From assembly GCA_905479795.1 (NCBI GenBank), contig CAJQNX010000048.1, forward strand, positions 1-28,783: a stretch of 28,783 nucleotides of DNA, read 5' to 3'. Source of the stretch: an uncultured Candidatus Midichloriaceae bacterium. GTDB lineage: Bacteria > Pseudomonadota > Alphaproteobacteria > Rickettsiales > Midichloriaceae. Below, piece by piece: positions 17,764-26,066 of the stretch; within the stretch, counting starts at the first letter, position 1; each line of letters opens with the position of its first letter. The notes under the pieces are model-generated. The model saw only the letters and a list, made by a program, of their open reading frames with translations. It was not told the origin of the DNA and did no database searches. The position numbers and the translations under genes were made by a program.

Positions 17764-18718
17764 AAATCCAATGTTTTATTCAATTAATCATACAATCTTC
17801 ATAATATTATAACAAGGGGTTTTGCAACAATGCGGCAGCGTTGAGCTTTTTGATATTTTCCTGCATTTTTTAATGAAACTATTTGTCATATTTACCCTTA
17901 ATATTTTGTCTATTATCTTGGATATATGGTAATAAAAACTTATCAATAATTCAAGTTACAATCGTCACAACACTCTAAAAAGCTCTTGTACAGTGAGTTT
18001 ATCTTTGCAATTCACAATCAACTTTCAAGAGGCAAATCATCCATCATCACCTTAGCTCTATAATTAAAATATTACCTTTAAGCATTATAAATAATTATTT
18101 ATCCATTTATCGTCATAGCAGTGTTATATGCTTTTTTGGATCACGCAATATTATTTCCCAGTTTTATGTTTTTTTCTTAGGGTGAAAATATATAGTAAAC
18201 CTCCCATTAATATCGAGAATATAATAACGAAAATCGTTTGCTTAATGTAGGTGTAATAAACTTTGTTACATAAACCCAGAACTTAGGTATATTGGTAACT
18301 TTTCAGGCAATACGAATCTTTTTTGGCATTCCCAAATCTTTCATTTTATTTAAAATAAGTAGAGATAATTTCACTTCATTTTGTTGACCTAAAAAATGTT
18401 GTGCTTTAAATTTGTTACCGATAATTCTTTTGTATCTCTAGAAGGTTTCTTGGACTTTTAGCCTATTACCATAGCTTTTCCTTCCATCTTTAGGTAGCCC
18501 AATGAATCTGGTTTTCTCACAATTTTTATCTTGTTTTATGTAATCTAGCATTCTTCTTTTATAATATGCACCATCACCCACAACCGCCTCAATATCGGTT
18601 GCTATTTGCTCATATCATTTCCTAATTTTTATCATCAACATTTCATCTTATACTTTTTTCTCTACTTTTTCTTCTTTTTTTCCTCGCTTTTTATTTGTGC
18701 AACAAAGTTATTATTATT
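17764..18718. other. 955-base gene-poor region with remnants
   Basis: No intact gene is supported. The right part holds the IS5-type transposase remnant. On the minus strand at 18151-18282 an open stretch without a good start ends in a hydrophobic helix and a basic tail (VIIFSILMGGLLYIF then TLRKKHKTGK), which looks like the C-terminus of a small membrane protein. Near 17945-18060 short coding-like pieces on the minus strand are separated by stops. I read the region as decayed genes plus an old insertion. Confidence 0.55.
18303..18614 (-). pseudogene. remnant of an IS5-family transposase
   Basis: The minus strand reads QIATDIEAVVGDGAYYKRR, then TRFIGLPKDGRKSYGNRL, a TAG stop after KVQETF, then RYKRIIGNKFKAQHFLGQ and NEVKLSLLILNKMKDLGMP before a TGA at 18303-18305. 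The DGAYY aspartate and the RYKRIIG...E block correspond to the second D and the Y-R-E region of IS5/IS903-type transposases, which end in LNRMxxLGMP. The N-terminal half is missing and I see no inverted repeats, so it is a fragment. Confidence 0.75.
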
Positions 18719-20227
18719 TTATTTCGACATGATTAATGATTTTCCAGTCATTTCAGAAGGTTTGGAAATTTCTAATAAATCTAATATAGTAGGGGCTATA
18801 TCAGATAATTCACCATTTTTTAATTTAATTTCTTTGTTGCCAAAATAAATTAGGGGAACATCATTTAAGGTGTGAGAGGTTTTAACTTGACCACTACTTT
18901 TTTCCATCATTTCTTCAGCATTGCCGTGATCTGCAGTGATAAGTAATTCAACACCATATTCTTTGCAGATCTTTAATAGCTTTTCAATACACTTATCAAT
19001 TGTTGAACATGCCACAATACTTGCATCAATATTTCCTGTATGACCTACCATATCGGCATTCGCGTAGTTAGCACATATAAAATCAAATTTGCTACTTATA
19101 ATTGAAGCAATTAGTTTGTCAGTAATATCATATGCAGACATTTCTGGTTTTAGATCGTATGTCTTAACTTTAGGGGAGGGAACTAATAACCATTCCTCAC
19201 CATTTAATTGTTGCTCCCTACCACAATTAAAAAAGTATGTGACATGAGCATATTTTTCTGTTTCAGCTATCCTTAGCTGATTTAAATTTTTACTCGATAA
19301 ATATTCACCTAAATCGTTTTTTATTTTGATTGGCGAAATTATTTCATCAATTATTTTTTTAAATTCAGATGAATAATTCACTAAAGAGACAATATATGAT
19401 GAATCAAGATTAATAGTTTCAAAATGGTTAAAATGCTTTGATGCTAATGATTCGGTGATTTGTCTAATTCTATCAGCTCTAAAATTTAAAAATAACAATG
19501 AGTCGCCATTTTCAATTTTAGAAAATGATTTATTATATGCAGGAATTATAAATTCATCAGTAATGCCTTCGTCGTAATTTTTTTCAATATAATCAATTAA
19601 ATCATCATAGCAATAACCGCCACTAGAAGTGATAGCATCATAGGACAATTTAATTCTATCCCATCTATTATCCCTGTCCATTGCATAGTACCTTCCACTT
19701 ATAGAGGCAATTTCTATGTTATTTTCTATTAATTTATTTATGTATTCTTTGGCTTTTTTTGGAGATGTATCTCTACCATCTGTGAAAGCGTGCAATTTGA
19801 CTTTTATATTGCTGTCTCCTAAAAATTTTGCAAAACTAATTAAGTGCTCTATGTGTGAGTGAACGCCACCATCTGATATCATGCCCAATATATGACAAGT
19901 TTTACCAGAAGTTTTCTTAATTAAATTTTTTACTGTAATATTATCTTTCAACAATGTGTGATTTTTAATTATGCTATTTATTCTCAGCAAATCCTGAGGT
20001 ATCACTCTTCCGGCTCCAAGCGCCATATGACCAACTTCTGAATTCCCCATTTGCAAAGGAGGCAATCCCACACTTTCACCACAAGTTTTAATTTTCGAAG
20101 TGGGAAAATTATCTAACAGATAGTCCATACATGGTGTATTTGCTAAGTGTATTGCATTGAATTTTTTTTTAGTGGAATATCCCCAGCCATCTAATATACA
20201 TAGCAATAATTTTGATTGTTTTTGCAT
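18719..20227 (-). CDS. gpmI: 2,3-bisphosphoglycerate-independent phosphoglycerate mutase
   Basis: GpmI interconverts 3- and 2-phosphoglycerate in glycolysis or gluconeogenesis. The 502-residue protein has full family length with the two-manganese phosphatase-type site: LCILDGWGYS at 9-18, the phospho-serine in GNSEVGH (S63), SDGGVHSHIEHL, HAFTDGRDTSP, GRYYAMDRDNRWDR, NFRADRIRQ, ANADMVGHTGN, TADHGNAEEM and SHTLNDVPL. All expected metal ligands appear present. No other glycolytic gene lies in the window. Its start is two bases from the end of the histidine kinase gene upstream, so the two share a transcript. Downstream (below 18719) is decayed sequence. Confidence 0.96.
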   Translation of the reverse strand: MQKQSKLLLCILDGWGYSTKKKFNAIHLANTPCMDYLLDNFPTSKIKTCGESVGLPPLQMGNSEVGHMALGAGRVIPQDLLRINSIIKNHTLLKDNITVKNLIKKTSGKTCHILGMISDGGVHSHIEHLISFAKFLGDSNIKVKLHAFTDGRDTSPKKAKEYINKLIENNIEIASISGRYYAMDRDNRWDRIKLSYDAITSSGGYCYDDLIDYIEKNYDEGITDEFIIPAYNKSFSKIENGDSLLFLNFRADRIRQITESLASKHFNHFETINLDSSYIVSLVNYSSEFKKIIDEIISPIKIKNDLGEYLSSKNLNQLRIAETEKYAHVTYFFNCGREQQLNGEEWLLVPSPKVKTYDLKPEMSAYDITDKLIASIISSKFDFICANYANADMVGHTGNIDASIVACSTIDKCIEKLLKICKEYGVELLITADHGNAEEMMEKSSGQVKTSHTLNDVPLIYFGNKEIKLKNGELSDIAPTILDLLEISKPSEMTGKSLIMSK

Positions 20228-20229
20228 AA

Positions 20230-21510
20230 TTATATTGGTAATTTAATTGTTACTTTTAATCCACCGATTTGACTTTTATCAAGTGAAATATATCCCCCAT
20301 GGGCATTAATAATATTTTTTGATATTGCTAACCCCAAACCGTACCCCTGTTTTGCATTTATGTCTAATTTATTAAATGCTTCAAAAGCTTTTTTATAATC
20401 CTTCTCTTCAATTCCTGGTCCATCATCCTCAATTTGAATCAAAAGTTGCTCATTAATTTTTGATAAATTTATCGTAACTTTAGAAAGGCAGTATTTTAAA
20501 CCATTATCAATTATGTTTGTCAGCGCTCTGTCAATTGCCCCCACTTTCAAAAAAAGTGTGACATTATCATCTTTAGCTTTGTTATTAAAAGTTATCCTAC
20601 TATCATTTAGCAAGTTCATTATATTGTCTATTATACTAATTATATTGCACTTTTTACTTTCCTCATTTCCCTCTTCTTTTGCAAAAACTAAATAACTATT
20701 AATCATATCTTCAATTTTTTTGATGTTGTTACGTATGTTTTCAATATCCTCGGTCTCGCTTATTAAAGATAACCTTAATTTAATTCTTGTAATAGGTGTT
20801 CTTAAATCATGTGCTATATGAGCAAGCAACTCCGTTCTGTTTTTTATTTGCTTTAAAATTTTTTTTCTCATTTTTAAGAATGACAAACCAAGTGATCTAA
20901 TTTCCTTAGCTCCTGAGGGTTTGAAATTATATATTTTACCTTGACCAAAATTCAAGGCTGCTCTGTCAAGATTAACAATAGATTTGACTTGATTTCTCAT
21001 AAAGAATAAAGAAATAAGGCCAAAAAGAATTGAGATAGTTAAAATCCATATGACAAATATATAGGTTGTTTGATTTTTGATTCTTTTGGTTGAAAAATCC
21101 AATTGCAATACATGAGAATTTGTTAAATATATCAAAGCTCGTATATTTGACATATTATCTATATAAGATAATTGAGTTTTATATTTAATAATTTTAATAA
21201 TTTTAGTTTGAAGGTTTAATAAATAAGCATCCCTATCACCTTTAGAAATCTTAGAGACATTGTTTTGTTCAGATATGTTAAATCCTAGATACTTTAAATC
21301 GCTAATTATTTCTTCATTTTCACTTTTATACTTAATATGAAATTTTACTATGGTGTTTATATCATTTATTAAAAAATTTTGCATATTGCTTGATACATTA
21401 TCCCAATGCCTTTCGTAAAAAATTATTATCGTTACAATTTGAATAATAATTATAGGAAGTAAAATCATCAGTAAAAATCTATTGTAAAGAGTATTTGGAG
21501 ATAAATTCAC
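20230..21510 (-). CDS. membrane sensor histidine kinase, EnvZ-like
   Basis: A 426-residue two-component sensor. Membrane helices at about 11-31 and 150-171 flank a periplasmic domain of some 115 residues; a HAMP linker follows to about 225. The HisKA dimerisation box is HIAHDLRTPITRIKLRLSL with the phospho-acceptor at H234. The ATPase domain has the N box NIIDNGLKY (332-340), the G1 box EDDGPGIEE (361-369) and the G2 box QGYGLGLAISKNIINAHGG (about 388-406). The order matches EnvZ-class kinases. No response regulator gene is in the window, so the partner is elsewhere. The gene leads a two-gene unit with gpmI. Confidence 0.93.
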   Translation of the reverse strand: MNLSPNTLYNRFLLMILLPIIIIQIVTIIIFYERHWDNVSSNMQNFLINDINTIVKFHIKYKSENEEIISDLKYLGFNISEQNNVSKISKGDRDAYLLNLQTKIIKIIKYKTQLSYIDNMSNIRALIYLTNSHVLQLDFSTKRIKNQTTYIFVIWILTISILFGLISLFFMRNQVKSIVNLDRAALNFGQGKIYNFKPSGAKEIRSLGLSFLKMRKKILKQIKNRTELLAHIAHDLRTPITRIKLRLSLISETEDIENIRNNIKKIEDMINSYLVFAKEEGNEESKKCNIISIIDNIMNLLNDSRITFNNKAKDDNVTLFLKVGAIDRALTNIIDNGLKYCLSKVTINLSKINEQLLIQIEDDGPGIEEKDYKKAFEAFNKLDINAKQGYGLGLAISKNIINAHGGYISLDKSQIGGLKVTIKLPI

Positions 21511-22077
21511 TTATATAATTGATAAAAATTTATAGTCAATATAAGCTTTTTTATTTTTTAAGTATATTTATTTGTATTTTACATTTTTCCATTAGGATGA
21601 AAAATTGTCTCTATGGCAACTACTTTAGGTATAAATTAAAAAAATAGTGAAATTTAAAATTGTTAGTAAAAAGTTAACATAAAGTTGCATTATTTTGCTT
21701 GCAATGGAGCATCATTAATCGTACTATCACCCATGACATGAGAAGCAGCATCTAATTGGTCACTTTCACACACATCCCCTCACTACTTTTTCTGCTTCTT
21801 ATGTCAGCAGTAATAGATAATTAAAAAGCTTGAATTCTTAAAATTCAGCACACATAATGTAATAGTATAAAATTTTTTATAAAATTACAAGTTAAAAGAG
21901 TAAAGCTATGACAAATAATGGTATAATTAATTGCTTTGTTGAGTAAGATTCAATGAAGGGATGATGATTGAGTATATAGCTTTATAGTTCTTCAACAAAA
22001 CTCAAAGCTTCAACAATAGGTATCATACAAAACATGGTATATTATACAGCAAACATACAATTTAAATAGGAAGGCTT
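21511..22077. other. 567-base intergenic region, divergent promoters and a possible fragment
   Basis: It lies between the start of the histidine kinase gene (minus) and the start of the Sel1 lipoprotein gene (plus), so it should carry both promoters. On the minus strand at 21690-21785 a short coding-like end reads CESDQLDAASHVMGD then STINDAPLQAK and a TAA; stops precede it, so I take it for a gene fragment. No tRNA or repeat is visible. Confidence 0.5.
22035..22043 (+). promoter_or_regulatory. possible extended -10 promoter for the Sel1 lipoprotein
   Basis: TGG at 22035-22037 directly precedes TATATT at 22038-22043, the same TGG-plus-hexamer form as before nuoJ. There is no convincing -35 box. 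The 5' leader would be about 28 bases, with the Shine-Dalgarno sequence AGGAAGG at 22068-22074 before the ATG. Confidence 0.4.
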
Positions 22078-23115
22078 ATGTTAAAATTAAAAATTTTAAA
22101 GAAGTATTTAATTATTTTGGTGATTTTTTCATCATTTGTCTCATGCGATAATGACAAAGATAGTAATGATACCTCTAATAATACTCAAATTAAAACGCAG
22201 CAAAAACCAAAAACAGCCACTGATTATTTTAATTTAGCTAATGATTATTATTTTGGTGAGGGAGTGAAGCAGGATTATGCTACAGCGATAAAATATTACG
22301 AAAAAGCAGCAGAGCTTGGCAATTCAACAGCTATGTATAATTTAGGAATTATATATGCTAACGGGCAGGGTGTGAAGCAGGATTACGCAACAACGATAAA
22401 ATATTACGAAAAAGCAGCAGAGCTTGGCAATTCAAAGGCTACAAATAATTTGGGGGCTATGTATTATAACGGGCAGGGTGTGAAGCAGGATTACGCAACA
22501 GCGATAAAATATTACGAAAAAGCAGCAGAGCTTGGCAATGCAACAGCTATGAATAATTTGGGTAATATTTACAAATATGGTCGTGGCGTGAAGCAGGATT
22601 ATAAAAAAGCGGAGGAATATTATATTAAAGAAGCTAATACAAAAATCGCCCCCAAACCTTTTGGAATTGCTATTAATACAATGAATTTAAAGGAATTTTT
22701 AGATAAATATGAAGCAAAATATATTGGTGAAGATGATTACACTGATGGTAAAAAATATGTTTCAACAAATCTCTCGCAATTTAATTTTAATGGTTTGACA
22801 AAGGTTACGGTTATATTTAATAACGAAATTATAAGCGCTGTTGTAGCAGAATTTCAAAAAGATACAGATTCATTTAGTTATTTATATGATAATTTGATGG
22901 AAAAAGATTATTACAAAATTTCTAGTAAAATTCCATTTGTTGGTGATAAATATGCGAAATTCATATCAGGTAGTGTATTTGTGGAGTTAATCGCCAATCA
23001 TTTAAGTCATTCTGTATATTTAACATATGAAACTCAAGCATATTCTATACAGAGATATGCAAACATGTTGAAGAAAAAATTCAAACAACTTGAGCATGAG
23101 AAAGATTCATTATGA
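22078..23115 (+). CDS. Sel1-repeat lipoprotein
   Basis: A 345-residue probable lipoprotein. A basic start and hydrophobic stretch (IILVIFSSFVSC) end in a lipobox-like cysteine at about residue 23, followed by a Ser/Asn/Asp-rich linker. Four Sel1-like repeats of 36 residues fill about 48-185, with units such as GVKQDYATAIKYYEKAAELG and NLGxxYxxGxG. The C-terminal 150 residues form a separate unrecognised domain starting PFGIAINTMNLKEFLDKY. Sel1 repeats mediate protein-protein contacts and are common in secreted or envelope proteins of intracellular bacteria; no target is evident. The start is well supported by AGGAAGG four bases upstream. It is a single gene. Confidence 0.88.
   Translation: MLKLKILKKYLIILVIFSSFVSCDNDKDSNDTSNNTQIKTQQKPKTATDYFNLANDYYFGEGVKQDYATAIKYYEKAAELGNSTAMYNLGIIYANGQGVKQDYATTIKYYEKAAELGNSKATNNLGAMYYNGQGVKQDYATAIKYYEKAAELGNATAMNNLGNIYKYGRGVKQDYKKAEEYYIKEANTKIAPKPFGIAINTMNLKEFLDKYEAKYIGEDDYTDGKKYVSTNLSQFNFNGLTKVTVIFNNEIISAVVAEFQKDTDSFSYLYDNLMEKDYYKISSKIPFVGDKYAKFISGSVFVELIANHLSHSVYLTYETQAYSIQRYANMLKKKFKQLEHEKDSL
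22264..22612 (+). repeat. 108-bp tandem repeat inside the Sel1 gene
   Basis: Copies begin at 22264, 22372 and 22480, with a diverging fourth from 22588. Each starts GTGAAGCAGGATTA and encodes one 36-residue Sel1 unit. A 37-base core around the AAELGN codons is identical in the first three, far more alike than protein constraint requires, which points to recent duplication or gene conversion. Confidence 0.9.
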
Positions 23116-23552
23116 TGTTTTTTTAATTCATATCATATTTACTTGTAACTTAGGCCATTATTAGCTCTCCTTTTATTCCTTCGATTACTTTATCTTACCT
23201 TTTTCTATCGGCACTATATTGCTTTGCTTTTTTAGATATGCAATCTCCATTATTTTACTTTAAAATTATATCTCATTTTGTCTTTTTTATACCTAGTTCT
23301 TGTGGAATATTGTTGAGATTATCCTGTTATGAAGCCCACAAGGGATTTGCACCCCACTAGCTTTATCCTCTTTTAAGCTGAACTCTCCTTCGAATTCAAA
23401 GAGTTTCTTTGATTAACTTAGCGTATTCAGAAAAAATAATTTTTAAATATTTAGGCAATATACTTGCGCAAATTTAATGACAATGTATATTATTAAGACT
23501 GAAACTTGTTGACAATTAATGAGTAAAAAACACAATAATAAGGGAAGAAGAA
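23116..23552. other. 437-base region without a supported gene
   Basis: No intact gene. The minus strand has short coding-like pieces in shifting frames, for instance LPKYLKIIFSEYAKLIKETL just before a stop near 23399 and GEFSLKEDKASGVQIPCG around 23340-23390, which suggests a decayed gene I cannot name. The last 90 bases hold the probable promoter of the next gene. Confidence 0.45.
23464..23491 (+). promoter_or_regulatory. possible promoter of the 107-residue gene
   Basis: TTGCGC at 23464-23469 and TATATT at 23486-23491 are 16 bases apart. A perfect -35 TTGACA also occurs at 23509-23514, but the hexamers 16-18 bases after it fit poorly. Either could serve the gene at 23553. Confidence 0.3.
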
Positions 23553-23876
23553 ATGAGTATTTTCCATAACGCAGTAAATGATTATGCAGTTGAAATTAAC
23601 GATGGGCAATCATCTTTTAATAAAGAAACATATGTATACAAAAGTATTTGGAGAGCTGTGATAACCCAATCATTGATGGACGCCTCTAGCAACTCTAAAA
23701 AAATGTTTGCAAAAAAACAAAAAGTGGAAGCTTTAAGGTGGTTACTAGACGAAAAACATAACAACGACTTTAAAGCCGTATGTCATTTAGCTGACTTAGA
23801 GTATGCAAAAACTTTAAAGCAGGTAAAAGTTGCTTTAGAACGAGGTTGCAAATGGAGAAATGATAAAAAACAATAG
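23553..23876 (+). CDS. conserved-looking small protein of unknown function
   Basis: A 107-residue soluble, mostly helical protein with a basic C-terminus. Notable blocks are SIWRAVITQSLMDASS, EALRWLLDEKHNNDFKAVC and ALERGCKWRNDKK. The pattern (helix with WRAVI-QSL-DA, then W-L, DF-x2-VC-LA, and a closing R-G-C-x-W) reminds me of small uncharacterised proteins in Rickettsiales genomes and plasmids, but I cannot name a family. The start is supported by GGGAAGAAG six bases before the ATG. The gene has its own terminator and apparently its own promoter, so it is an independent transcription unit. Confidence 0.7.
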   Translation: MSIFHNAVNDYAVEINDGQSSFNKETYVYKSIWRAVITQSLMDASSNSKKMFAKKQKVEALRWLLDEKHNNDFKAVCHLADLEYAKTLKQVKVALERGCKWRNDKKQ

Positions 23877-23886
23877 TATTTTATTG

Positions 23887-23925
23887 ACTCTTATTCAATC
23901 AAACGAAATAAGAGTTTTTATTTTT
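23887..23925 (+). terminator. Rho-independent terminator
   Basis: A perfect 9-base stem ACTCTTATT (23887-23895) and AATAAGAGT (23907-23915) with an 11-base loop is followed by TTTTATTTTT. It lies 11 bases after the stop of the 107-residue gene and separates it from rimP. It is the clearest intrinsic terminator in the window. Confidence 0.8.
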
Positions 23926-24051
23926 AATACAAGATAGCTTTAGATTCTATAGCTATCCATAAAGAAAACATCCGTCTAAATTAATTACTTTCTTGACTTT
24001 TTATTTCATGAATTTATTATATGGATATTCTTATTAACTCCAATAAATTGA

Positions 24052-24543
24052 ATGTTAAACGTTTACAATACTCCCAGAGAGAAAGAACTTGCATATTTAT
24101 TATCAGATTTAATAGATAAAGATGGCTATGAACTTATAAGGATTAGAGCTTATAAGGATAAAAATGGGAAAAAATGCCAAATAATGATTGATAAAATTGA
24201 TGGTACACAAGTCAAAATTCTAGATTGTGAAAATGTCAATAGAGTAGTAATGGAAATTTTGAATAGCAATGATCTAGGGCTGCAAGATTATACGATAGAA
24301 GTTAGCTCCCCTGGAATTGATAGACCTTTAACAAGGACTAAAGATTTTATTAAAAATAAGGATCAGCTAATAAAAGTGCAAACTTTATTCAAAGTATTAA
24401 ACAGAAGGAGCTTTAAAGGATATTTAAAAGACGTTACTGAAGATTCTATATCAATAAAGCTTATTGATAATAACGAAATAACTAATATAAGATTTGATTC
24501 AATATCAGAAGCTTATTTGCAATACGAATATAATAAAAATTAA
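24052..24543 (+). CDS. rimP: ribosome maturation factor RimP
   Basis: RimP (163 residues) helps assemble the 30S ribosomal subunit. The N-terminal domain has GYELIRIRAYKDKNGKKCQI and IDKIDG, the middle holds the family signature YTIEVSSPGIDRPL at about 82-95, and the C-terminal SH3-like domain follows (FKGYLKDVTEDSISIKL). The usual partner nusA follows after 17 bases, an order conserved in most bacteria. No promoter stands out in the 125 bases after the upstream terminator. Confidence 0.95.
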   Translation: MLNVYNTPREKELAYLLSDLIDKDGYELIRIRAYKDKNGKKCQIMIDKIDGTQVKILDCENVNRVVMEILNSNDLGLQDYTIEVSSPGIDRPLTRTKDFIKNKDQLIKVQTLFKVLNRRSFKGYLKDVTEDSISIKLIDNNEITNIRFDSISEAYLQYEYNKN

Positions 24544-24560
24544 TTTTGGTACTAAAAGAG

Positions 24561-25883
24561 ATGAAAAATAAAAATTTTGGCGGCAATGAAATACTTCATG
24601 TAGCTGATGCTGTTGCAAGAGATAAAGGTATATCCAAAGATTCTATCATCAAAGCCTTGGAAGAGGCGATAGCAATAGCTGCAAAGAGAAAGTATGGAGC
24701 TAATATTAATGTAAAAGCTGCAATCAATAGGAATTTGGGTAACATTGAAATATACAGAGAAGTATTAGTTGTAAAAGATGATTTCAAAGTAGATGAAGAT
24801 GACGTTAACAAAGGGGTAAAAACAATTAAGTTATCAGAAGCTAGAAAAGATAATCCAGATTTGAATGAAGGGGATTTAATAAAAGAAATTTTACCTCCAT
24901 TAGAAATTGGCAGGTTAAATGCAATTTCCGCAAAGCAAGTTATTATTGGTAAAGTAAAAGAATTAGAAAAAGAGAAAATTTTTGAAGAGTACAGAGATAG
25001 AGTGGGAGAAATACTTAACGGTATTGTCGAAAAAATTGAAGCAAATGGATATATAATAAAAATGGGAAGTGCTGAAGCTATATTAAAAAAAGATCAGACT
25101 TTAAAAACAGATTATTATAAATTGGGAGATCGAATTAGAGCCTATCTATTAAAATTAGATAAAGATTCAAACGATCCTACCCTAATGCTATCCAGAACTC
25201 ATAAAGACTTTGTTACGCAGCTATTCAAACAAGAAGTGCCAGAGATATATGACAAAGTAATAGAAGTAAAAAACATTGCTAGAGATCCTGGCTCAAGAAC
25301 CAAAATATCAGTTTATTCAACAGATTCTTCTATTGACCCAGTAGGTTCGTGCGTAGGAATGCGCGGAGCAAGGGTCCAAGCAATCATCAAAGAATTACAA
25401 GGAGAGAAGATTGATATTGTAAAATGGAGTGAGGATCCCGCTACATACGTAGTTAATGCCCTTGGCACCATCAGAGTCTCTAAGGTTGTAATCGATGAGG
25501 ATCAAAATAGAATAGAAGTGGTTGTGCCAGAAGAAGATCAAAGCCAGGCTATTGGAAGAAGAGGGCAAAATGTAAAATTAATATCTGAATTAATAGGGTG
25601 GAGGATCAACATAACTACTGAAGAATTAGAATCAAGCAAAAGGCAGGAAGAGTTTACTAGAATTACCAATTTATTTATGGAAGTTTTAAATCTTGAAGAG
25701 ATTCTTGCGCAATTGCTTGCTTCAGAAGGCTTCAATAGTGTAGAAAGTTTAGCGGAAGCTGACATGAAAGCCGTTGCTTCTGTTGAAGGATTAGATGAAG
25801 AAATAGCAAAAGAGCTAATATCTAGAGCAAAAGAATACTTAGGCAACGAGGAAGGAACAGAGACTAGCTCTAATAAAGAATAA
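24561..25883 (+). CDS. nusA: transcription termination/antitermination factor NusA
   Basis: NusA binds RNA polymerase and controls pausing, termination and antitermination. From the ATG the protein has about 440 residues: an N-terminal polymerase-binding domain (ISKDSIIKALEEAIAIAAKR), an S1 domain near 135-200 (VGEILNGIVEKIEANGYIIK), KH1 with DPVGSCVGMRGARVQAI, KH2 with AIGRRGQNVKLISELIGW, and a C-terminal helix-hairpin region (LLASEGFNSVESLAEAD). The frame is open to a TTG at 24546, but the ATG at 24561, preceded by AAAGAG, is the better start. infB, which normally follows, is missing here; a convergent NUDIX gene comes next. Confidence 0.95.
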   Translation: MKNKNFGGNEILHVADAVARDKGISKDSIIKALEEAIAIAAKRKYGANINVKAAINRNLGNIEIYREVLVVKDDFKVDEDDVNKGVKTIKLSEARKDNPDLNEGDLIKEILPPLEIGRLNAISAKQVIIGKVKELEKEKIFEEYRDRVGEILNGIVEKIEANGYIIKMGSAEAILKKDQTLKTDYYKLGDRIRAYLLKLDKDSNDPTLMLSRTHKDFVTQLFKQEVPEIYDKVIEVKNIARDPGSRTKISVYSTDSSIDPVGSCVGMRGARVQAIIKELQGEKIDIVKWSEDPATYVVNALGTIRVSKVVIDEDQNRIEVVVPEEDQSQAIGRRGQNVKLISELIGWRINITTEELESSKRQEEFTRITNLFMEVLNLEEILAQLLASEGFNSVESLAEADMKAVASVEGLDEEIAKELISRAKEYLGNEEGTETSSNKE

Positions 25884-25963
25884 GGTATTGAATTTTTTTC
25901 TTTGAATTTTGAATACAAATTCCAAAAGAATTATTTATTTTTGCAGTCAACAAAACTATTTTT

Positions 25964-26048
25964 GCGCCTACTGCTCCTAATTAGTATAGCACTCAAACAG
26001 CCGCTGTAACTTTTCTTGTAAATCTTGGTTATCCCTAGGAGTAGGCGC
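25964..26048. repeat. imperfect 85-bp palindromic element
   Basis: GCGCCTACT-GCT-CCTA at 25964-25979 pairs with TAGG-AGTAGGCGC at 26036-26048, leaving 3 unpaired bases in one arm and a 56-base centre. It is more GC-rich than its surroundings and sits between the convergent nusA and NUDIX genes. I see no second copy in the window. Confidence 0.5.
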
Positions 26049-26066
26049 TCGTGAAGATATAATCAT
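25977..26066 (-). CDS. 29-codon ORF overlapping the NUDIX stop
   Basis: The ATG at 26066 overlaps the NUDIX TGA by four bases (ATGA). The peptide starts MIISSRAPTPRDNQDLQEK and ends LFECYTN at a TAG; the frame shows two further stops soon after. Composition is protein-like. It lies almost wholly inside the palindromic element, so it may be a by-product of that element or the start of a truncated gene. Confidence 0.3.
   Translation of the reverse strand: MIISSRAPTPRDNQDLQEKLQRLFECYTN

Noticed and set aside
18151..18282. Small membrane-protein-like ORF on the minus strand.
   Set aside because: It has no start codon before the hydrophobic segment and lies next to a transposase remnant, so I treat it as a fragment within the gene-poor region.
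23330..23400. A stretch resembling a tRNA T-arm (minus strand GTGCAAATCCC).
   Set aside because: No acceptor stem, anticodon arm or CCA end can be arranged around it; it lies in apparently decayed coding sequence.
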